Source: Amylostereum areolatum (taxonomy: Eukaryota > Basidiomycota > Agaricomycetes > Russulales > Stereaceae). From it: a stretch of 64,000 bases of DNA. Made by a program: the position numbers and the translations under genes. Position 1 is the first letter of the stretch, and every line of letters starts with the position of its first letter. The stretch is taken from positions 1 to 64,000 of the forward strand of contig SAXG01000067.1 of NCBI GenBank assembly GCA_012932865.1, written 5' to 3'. A model generated the notes under the pieces. It was not told where the DNA came from, searched no databases, and saw only the letters and a list, made by a program, of their open reading frames with translations. Below, piece by piece: positions 57,543-64,000 of this stretch.

Positions 57543-58490
57543 TTATCGCGCACGGCGACGAGCTGCGTACTCCATGCCCGTCGTGATCGCGTCCTCAACC
57601 GCCTTTTGGATCTGCTTCTTAATCAGGCCGGTCGCGAGCGGACGGATTGTACAGAATGTCGTGTTTTGAGTCGCAGATGGAGAACTTGAGCGAGTCGGCC
57701 ATGGACGTTCTTGACCTCGAACACGGACGATTTGTCCTTGTCCGCCGAGACGAGATGGATAGTAGCCTATAAAACGACATGGGTAAGGAGATTGTAGGGA
57801 CAAGAAAAAATCAAAAGAACGCACGGTAAGGCCCTGCCCACCGAGCAGGACGTCTGCAAGGCCCGAGTCCGTCAATTTGGGGATACCGGTCTTCTTACGG
57901 AAGTAAAACACGACGTCGCGCATGTCCGCCTGGATCTGCCCCAGCGTGAGTGTGAGCTCGTGGTGCTCGTTCGTGATGGCGTTGTAAGGGGGAGGGCATC
58001 GTCGGTGTACTCGATCGATACGCGGGATGGGAATGTATCCAACCTTGCAACAATATGAGAACAGAAACAAAAAAAGGATCCGTGCGGGCAATTACCTGGT
58101 CGACCTGCGTCGGAAGGATCACCTTGCGGATGTCCAACCAAAGGTCAGGCTTGAACTTGAGGCTGCCCTCGCTGTCGAACAGCAAGTCACGAGTGAGCCG
58201 CGCCCAGTAGTCGCCGAACCGTTTGTTGAGCGGATCCTCGCCCCTCGCCTTGAACCAGTTGCAAACAAGTTATCGAAGTGCGCGCGATACTTCTCGTCGT
58301 AGAAGCGGCGGCAGGACTCGCGGATCTGGGCACCTTCGGTGTTACACACGGGCTTGAAGGCGAGGAGCCAATTGATAATTTCCTGGTAATCGCCATGCTT
58401 CTGGCACTCGATGATGACCTGATCGCGCGTTAGTAACGATATACGAACGCATACAGGGAGCGCATACCTTTTTGGACGACCATGCTCGAG
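57543..58490 (-). CDS. HAM1-like protein (Ham1_N / DUF5923 family), incomplete
   Basis: Fungal HAM1-like protein of the BPI-like lipid-binding superfamily. Minus strand: IIECQKHGDYQEIINWLLAF near 58420-58350, then ESCRRFYDEKYRAHFDNLFA near 58320-58265, WARLTRDLLFDSEGSLKFKP, WLDIRKVILPTQVDQ and an intron; RIEYTDDA near 58010; PYNAITNEHHELTLTLGQIQ, ADMRDVVFYFRKKTGIPKLT, DSGLADVLLGGQGLTV, an intron, ATIHLVSADKDKSSVF, and IRPLATGLIKKQIQKAVEDA near 57640-57590. A segment that normally follows YTDDA is missing, several single-base breaks occur, and after QLVAVRDK the coding sequence runs straight into SF3B2 sequence, so the C-terminus is lost. The N-terminus is not resolved. Confidence 0.75.
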
Positions 58491-58499
58491 TTTCTCCCG

Positions 58500-59310
58500 C
58501 GCACTGTCCTTGTTGTCCTGAGGGATTCTTCACTGAGGATGGGCCGTCAGACACGAGCGCGAAAGAAAGAATGTCGGCCTCGGCGGCGGCAGCAGAGCGC
58601 GCGTGGTCGACAGCGTCGCCGGCAGGGACTTTCTGTCCATTGTGGTGGATCTGGGTACCTTGTTCGGGTGCCGAATACTACCATTCACGTCGAGGGATCG
58701 AGGGACGCTGGTAGACGCAGAACTTGGAGGCGAAAGAGAGGAAGAAGGATGCGTAGTACCCCTGCATTATACCTTAGTACGAGGGTACGAGGGGGGAAAT
58801 TCCAACAGCAACGAACATACCTTGGGCTCCTTATTTTCCGGCACCATGTTCCCCACCCGCCCGACGCCCTCCAAATGCTCGAACAACGCTTCCGCGGGTG
58901 GCCTGCGAGGGGGAGATATGAGCGCCGGTCCGCCGAGAAGTCGGGCACGCAAACGCAGAACACTTGCATCACGAACGCGTGCACCTCGTCAACGGCGGGC
59001 GCAGACGCGGTAGAGAGCCATTTCGAGGGCCATTTGAGGGCCAGGGCCGGCCTGACGAGATCGACAAATGTGTCGGCGGAGAATTGCGGTCGAGATGAGA
59101 GCTTGTGGGACGGAGCTACAGGACGAGAGATTTGAGGAAACAGTAGTCGTCCGTCGGTTGGTGAGGTCGGTGATTTTGGGACCGGTGGATGAATTTGCCG
59201 CCGTCGCCGCCGCCGCCGCGTCCGTTACCAACGGCAGTCTCGCGTTGGACTTGGTCGAGGGTGGCCGAGCGGTGGTCCTGGGTGGGGAGCTCGAGGTGTC
59301 GTATCCACTG
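58500..59310 (-). CDS. probable coding exons, unassigned (possible HAM1 N-terminus)
   Basis: The minus strand shows protein-like blocks in changing frames: KVPAGDAVDHARSAAAAEAD and ILSFALVSDGPSSVKN near 58630-58510, HLEGVGRVGNMVPENKEPK near 58890-58830, WLSTASAPAVDEVHAFVMQV and FCVCVPDFSADRRS near 59025-58925, and NRRTTTVSSNLSS near 59160-59110. The first block could be the N-terminal part of the HAM1-like gene. The more distal blocks may belong to the same gene or to a separate one. I could not assign a family or a start, and frame breaks are frequent. Confidence 0.4.
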
Positions 59311-59888
59311 TGTTAGTACGTACTCGTTTAGAGGGGGGTCGAAGGGAAGAAAGGCTCACGATCATGGAATGCCTGAACCGTGACTCGAACCGCTACTCCT
59401 TTGAATCCCGTCCGAGCCTTCTGATAGGACCAACGAGGGCGGGGAAGAGCGCCGCGCGCACGGCCGTTGAAGAGGAAGCCGAGAACGATCCGAAACTAAG
59501 TAGGCGCGTGGCAGGGAGGCCTGGGTTGGGAGAGAAGGGGAGGATTCGTGCTCGTGTGCAATTGTGCTTGCCGAGTGTTGGGTAGAAGAAGAGGCAGCGA
59601 AGGAGGTGGGATAATTACGGAAGAGAGGTGAAAGAGGGGAAGGTGAAGGAGGGAAAGGAAAGGGATGTGTGAGGATGCGGCGCGGGAAATGTATCCAAGT
59701 TAAGTGCGCGCGTGGAACGCCAACTTCCACCTCTCATCTCCTCACATCCTTCCAACCTCACAGTCCTCGGGTCTTTCATCTTCGTTCTTCTTTCTTGCCC
59801 TTTCGTCTCCCGCATTTAGCACATTGTCTGCCGATCCCGTGAGTGTGGGCTTCATCGCGAACAAGGTTCGTGCTTACCGTTAACTCAG

Positions 59889-60236
59889 ATGCCTCCAAAA
59901 ATCAAACTCCCCTGCAAGACTATGTCCGGCAAGCGCGTTGGCTCGATAAAAAAGGTGAGCCGTGTCACTGGTCCTGGGATTGTCCTTCGTGACCCCCTCC
60001 CTTCCACGCTCCAGCACGGTGTCCTCGAGAAGGTCGCCTCCGGACAGGCGATGGCCAATCCTAGGACGCCGTCGAGCCGCTTCGAGTTTGCTACCACGTT
60101 CTCTCTTCGCGTGGCATATGGCGATGCCTTCAAGATGGCCTGCGCGGCCCGTTTCAAGATTGCGGAAGTTGGGCGCGCTAGAGGCTTCGTTGGGAAGGTC
60201 TGGGGCAGGGTTTGGGAGAAGATATGTCGTAAGTAG
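59889..60236 (+). CDS. small hypothetical protein
   Basis: ATG at 59889 after a pyrimidine-rich stretch. The frame is open throughout, but a good 63-bp intron (GTGAGC...CAG, about 59956-60012) would give MPPKIKLPCKTMSGKRVGSI then HGVLEKVASGQAMANPRTPS and a basic, amphipathic C-terminus ending at TAG 60236. Either reading is Lys/Arg-rich, 95-115 residues. I recognise no family. A longer antisense frame overlaps it but looks like a shadow. The 560 bp upstream (59330-59888) shows no gene. Confidence 0.45.
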   Translation: MPPKIKLPCKTMSGKRVGSIKKVSRVTGPGIVLRDPLPSTLQHGVLEKVASGQAMANPRTPSSRFEFATTFSLRVAYGDAFKMACAARFKIAEVGRARGFVGKVWGRVWEKICRK

Positions 60237-60814
60237 TCGAGTTTGTTGGGAAGGTCGGTGAGGTGGTTAGGTCGGTCAGTCGAGATGGTTCGTTCGCGGT
60301 CGTTGGTTGGGTCACTGTCGAGTGGGTCGCGGTCGACCGGGTTGGATGGCATGTACGTTAGCTGGGGATTTGCGGATGTGGGTTGTATTTTTTTGTCCGA
60401 GTACGAGCGGCGAACCTTCGACGAACGTTAGCCATGACACTTTGAGTTTGAGCGACGAAAAAATGCACACACGTAAAACGAACTGCAACGAGAGACGAGA
60501 AATCCTGCGGGGAAAGTATTGGTGGCATGGCGCCAAACGAATCGCTGAAGGCGAACAATGCTGAGTACATTGCGCCCCACAAAGGGCGATTTCGGTCAAA
60601 CGTTGTAATGGTGGCCAAAAAAAAGTCCCATATGCATCGAAAGGAAATATAATATATTGCATGGAAAAAACAACTTGGACCTCGCGCCATACATAGTTCG
60701 ACTCGGCCGTGATCACTCGACGACGCGGAGCGTTGCGTCACCCGACCGACGAGGGCAGCCCCTCCCTAGAAAGACCTTATTAAGCCGACACTCGCAAATA
60801 TACCAGGAGGGAAC
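60237..60814. other. intergenic region
   Basis: About 580 bp, fairly AT-rich toward the right, between the small plus-strand gene and the 3' end of the SNF2-like gene. I see no gene. Confidence 0.4.
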
Positions 60815-63800
60815 TCACTGAGCACCGAGAACAGTCAGATCGATAGACCGGTAAAAAAGTTCCGCGATGTCTTGCGTAGTTGGCAAAACGCTTTGCAGGC
60901 TGCTTTCGTTCAACGCGTCCGTCGACAAGGTCCTCTTGTTGTTCTGCAGCTAATCGAAGATTAGACCAAGTCGTGCCGTGAATGATTCGCTCCTCGATCG
61001 TGTCCGTAAACATACACCTTGCGCGATTGCCCGACGCGATGAGCTCGATGGAATGCTTGCTCCTGGCGAGAGCGGTGAGTTCGGAGAAATATGTGCAAGA
61101 CATGTATATACCTCGATTGCAGGGTTCCACCACGATCGACGAGAATAACGTGGTTGTACTCTGTGAGATTCAACCCTGTCACCGATCGCTCAACCTCAAG
61201 TCAACTCGTAAAGAAACTGGCGAACGTACCGACACCGCCGGCTTTAAACGAAATGATGATGCAGTCCAACTCAGGATCGTCGCTGAGTTGCTGCAAGCTC
61301 TCCCGCCGCGCCTTCACAGATATCTCACCGACGTCTATCGACAAATTTGGGTTAGATAGACAGCTGTGTACACAGAATGAAAGCACGTACATCGGATGAA
61401 ACGAAATCCTTCACTCGCTGAGAATGATTGTCTTCTCCTTTGTCGGCCGCATGCGGATCTTCCGCAAGATTTCCGTCATCTTCCGAAGTTTGGCGGACAT
61501 AACCAGGGGCTTATCCTCATGAAGGTTATTCGGGCAACGCACAGCCCAGTCTGCCATCTCCTGCTCCAGCTGCCGGTCAAGATCCTCCTCAACGAACAAC
61601 GGCATCGTCTTGCGCAAGGCGCGATGCGCATGAATCAGGCAGCCAGTTCCTCGTCCCCATCATTAAAGCATGAGCGGAAAGAATGGTGAAGAGAGGGGTT
61701 TTACTTGGATGTAAACGTGGTTCTAAGCTCATCGTCCACAGACTGAGCGTTCGAAGATACTATCGCCGGGTGACAGCAGACTGATGGATAGGCGATTAGA
61801 ACCTGGAGGACAAACAACTTACAGACTTACATTGACGAAGTCGCAGGATGCCGGTCAAGACCGAGGTCATCGACACGCCCCGAGCAATTGAATGCCCAAC
61901 GTATCCCCCTAGTTTTATCTCCAAGTCGCGATATAGCACGCATCTCGATGTCGTCAAGATCGCACATTATGACGGCGAGGTAGCGAGGCGGAAGGCTCAC
62001 CTTCCCCTTGAGGCGATGAAGCATGACCTTGCACAAGACAACCTGCGGGCATCCATGTGTGAGTGAGGCATGACGCTCGCCATGATATTCACCCACGTGC
62101 AACTTCCGCCACCCATCTTCGGAGCCCATTTGAAGGGTCTTGGTAAGCTCGCTTTGAAAGGTCGTCCACCGGTTCCAGGGGGTTACGCCTAAAAACTTGA
62201 GGTACGAGTATAGTTCATGAACGCGGTTTGGCTATGCATAGATCAGCCTAGCGCCCCCATTCAACGTTCAACGCCCGGAGACTTACATTGGGGTGCCAGT
62301 TAAGCACCAGCGATAGCGCGAGTTGAGCGCGCAGCAGGTCAAAGCGGTCTTGGTTTTGTGCCCCTTAATAATGTGAGCTTCATCTACACAGAGGTCAGGA
62401 TAACGCGTGAGGCCCGTTGTGACTTCCGCTTACCTAGAACCACCCGACGCCAACGCATAGAGGGCCGTATGGCCATTTTTGGCCGATTTTCCGTGCACCT
62501 TGGGTTCAGACATGAGAACATTATAGTTGGTCACGACGAGGTCCGCTGTCAGGAGGATATTGGAATCTAGAAAGGATACTGTTAGCACACGAGCTGGGAT
62601 CCTTCCGGTAAAGTTCACCTTTTGTGCGCCTGGGTCCGAAATGGAGACGCACACGACAGTTGGGTATTTCCAAATCTCGTCCGCCCATTGCTGTATCAAG
62701 CTCGGCGGACAGACCACTCTGGTGCAGGAGCCTGTGAGAGGATGTTGTGAAGGGAACAACGGTGCGCTCACAAGGTGCTTCGTGCGCGCGGAGGTCGGGC
62801 TTCTCTGGTCATGAAGTCCTCCGCAATGAGAGATAGCACTGGGATGGCTTTCCCAAGACTAAAAGTGCGACGAAGGCGTGAGTTAGTACAAGCTGAACTG
62901 CAGGATTGAAGTGGGGGGGGTTCGCGGTTTATGAGATAGTGGAAGATATGTCGGAAACGTATCCTAATGGAAGATATGTCGGAAACGTATCCTAACCGCT
63001 CATCGAGAAAGGCACGCAGGGCATTTTCCGTGGACTCTCTTCTGAGGTGCTTCTTATATCTTCGACTTCTCCATCGACTCACGAAGGTTTGCTTGCAGAG
63101 CATGGCGGTCCAACAAGGCGTTTGTTACACGTTCTTGTGCTCCACCCTGCGAGGACGGAGGTCAGTCCTGGTAAACGACGAAGGATAAACAGAACCTCAC
63201 GATTGGCCGCGGCTTTTCCCCCGCACCCTTCCGTGAACGTCGTCCAGTGCCGCTTCAAGTTTCTTGCGTGTGCTGCCCTGGGGCGTCAACTCTTCGCTTT
63301 GGTTCGCGAGGTCGACTGCGAGTGTGTGACACGACCCTGCGAGGTGTTGGCTGAACCTATGGAGGCCCGGAGCTCCGTACGAAGATCTTCTTCAAGCTGC
63401 GAGGGCGACAGTGAGCCGTGGAAAATGCATGAACACAATAGATTCACCTTTGCCGGTGGCATTTCGTCCGCGGCCTTCCGTTGGCGAATGTTCTCCACCA
63501 TCCTACCTGCGCGCGCAAGTTTTGCACCCGAGCGAATATACCGAGGAGTGGAACTATGGGGGGAAAGATGAAATGAAAACGGGAACGGAGACGACCACCC
63601 GAGCGAAACGCACCGTCGCGCCGGCTTGGGACTTGGGATACGCTGAGCGAGGAAGCACGCGTGAGCTGGCTAGTGACAGACGTGCGTGTCGTCCACAGAC
63701 ATCCGTATATTTGCGTTCCTTCGTTAGCTGAGCCTAGAAGGGGGAAGGACTCGGGTTTGTCGCCGATGCGAGCCAGGCTGAGCACTGTTGGGAAGAAACG

Positions 63801-63870
63801 GTAGAAGTCGGCATCGATCGCTGTGTTCGACAGAGCTATCCGCATACCTGAGTCTGTACCCCCCAAGTCG
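60815..63870 (-). CDS. SNF2-family DNA-dependent ATPase/helicase-like protein
   Basis: Chromatin-remodelling or repair ATPase of the SNF2 superfamily, RAD16/ULS1-like in general layout. The N-terminal exons read about 63870-63290 (RMVENIRQRKAADEMPPAKV). Motif I is at 62857-62846, LGKA followed by IPVLSLIAEDF; the usual Thr after Lys is Ala. VVCPPSLIQQWADEIWKY near 62730-62670 is motif Ia-like, DLVVTNYNVL near 62545, DEAH near 62390-62378, and RYRWCLTGTPMQNR near 62310. The C lobe has KLRKMTEILRKIRMRP and KEKTIILSE near 61500-61415, IISFKAGGVG near 61250, GLNLTEYNHVILVD near 61170-61130, and EQAFHRAHRVGQSRKVYVY near 61060-61005. It ends QDIAELFYRSIDLTVLGAQ at TGA 60815. A RING finger was not seen. 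Several frame breaks occur, and one is a 28-bp duplication. Confidence 0.85.
62940..62995. repeat. perfect 28-bp tandem duplication inside the SNF2 gene
   Basis: TGGAAGATATGTCGGAAACG plus eight more bases occurs twice without a gap, at 62940-62967 and 62968-62995. Because 28 is not a multiple of three, the second copy shifts the reading frame of the exon that codes for RLGYVSDI.FHYLINREPP. Confidence 0.9.
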
Positions 63871-63924
63871 AAGGCGCTACCAGGTGGAGAATTGAAGGAG
63901 AGGATCAGGGTCAGAGGAAACGTA

Positions 63925-63951
63925 GAGGAAGTAGAGGAAGTAGAGGAAGTG
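63925..63951. repeat. 9-bp tandem repeat
   Basis: Unit AGAGGAAGT in three exact copies, with a partial copy just before. It lies at the right edge of the window, probably upstream of the SNF2-like gene. I see no gene in 63871-64000. Confidence 0.85.
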
Positions 63952-64000
63952 TAAGTTCAACCGTGCTAGCCTGCTCGATGCCCGAGTTCAGCCCACGTGG

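Noticed and set aside
59360..59420. Possible tRNA T-arm (GGTTCGAGTC on the minus strand)
   Set aside because: The flanking bases do not form the T-stem, and no acceptor or anticodon arm could be built.
1..64000. CRISPR array, bacterial operon or prophage
   Set aside because: No regularly spaced direct repeats, Shine-Dalgarno-like starts or phage genes; spliced fungal genes throughout.

Overview
This window is nuclear DNA from a filamentous basidiomycete, most likely an Agaricomycete. The evidence is GC-rich genes split by many short introns (about 50-70 bp, GT...AG), both strands used evenly with no operons, and families typical of mushroom-forming fungi: heme-thiolate peroxygenase/chloroperoxidase-like enzymes, a caspase-like protease with the basidiomycete C-terminal extension, a DUF6535 membrane protein, F-box proteins and 7-helix orphan membrane proteins. 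CCCTAA-type interstitial telomeric repeats and G-homopolymers in the first 3.3 kb suggest that the left part lies near a chromosome end.

Layout. 1-3.9 kb: gene-poor, subtelomere-like, with telomeric tracts, an AT palindrome and a 150-bp TA-flanked MITE. 5.5-8.5 kb: CorA/ALR-type Mg2+ transporter (+). 8.6-14.8 kb: KDM5/Lid2-type histone H3K4 demethylase (-), with JmjN, ARID, PHD, JmjC, C5HC2, PLU-1 and two more PHD fingers. 16.4-17.3 kb: canonical 14-3-3 (-). 19.7-25.6 kb: three cyclin-like paralogues (+) sharing intron positions, with a TENA/THI-4-like gene between the first and second. 26.3-35.1 kb: two peroxygenase-like paralogues in opposite orientation, enclosing a small membrane ORF, an F-box protein and a 7-TM protein. 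35.7-41 kb: DUF6535 membrane protein (-) and caspase-like protease (+). 41.6-52.9 kb: three complete members and one remnant of a TPR family, interleaved with a divergent second 14-3-3 and an MFS drug transporter. 54.3-59.3 kb: arrestin-like protein, a truncated splicing factor SF3B2 tail, and a HAM1-like lipid-binding protein (all -). 59.9-60.2 kb: small unknown protein. 60.8-63.9 kb: SNF2-family helicase-like ATPase (-).

The genes do not form one pathway. The visible themes are chromatin (KDM5, SNF2), phospho-signalling (two 14-3-3s, cyclins, arrestin) and local duplication (cyclins, peroxygenases, TPR proteins). Several strongly conserved genes (CorA, KDM5, TENA, caspase, F-box, HAM1, SF3B2) carry single-base indels that break the frame while homology continues on both sides. 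Other genes (14-3-3, cyclins, TPR, MFS, peroxygenases) read through cleanly. Uncorrected sequencing or assembly error is the likeliest cause, so broken frames should not be read as pseudogenes without checking.

I recognised no tRNA, rRNA, CRISPR or bacterial-type element, and no convincing new multi-gene system. The most unusual items are the HAM1/SF3B2 junction, the TPR family, the inverted-repeat element inside an MFS intron, and the AT-rich island at about 53.4-54.0 kb.
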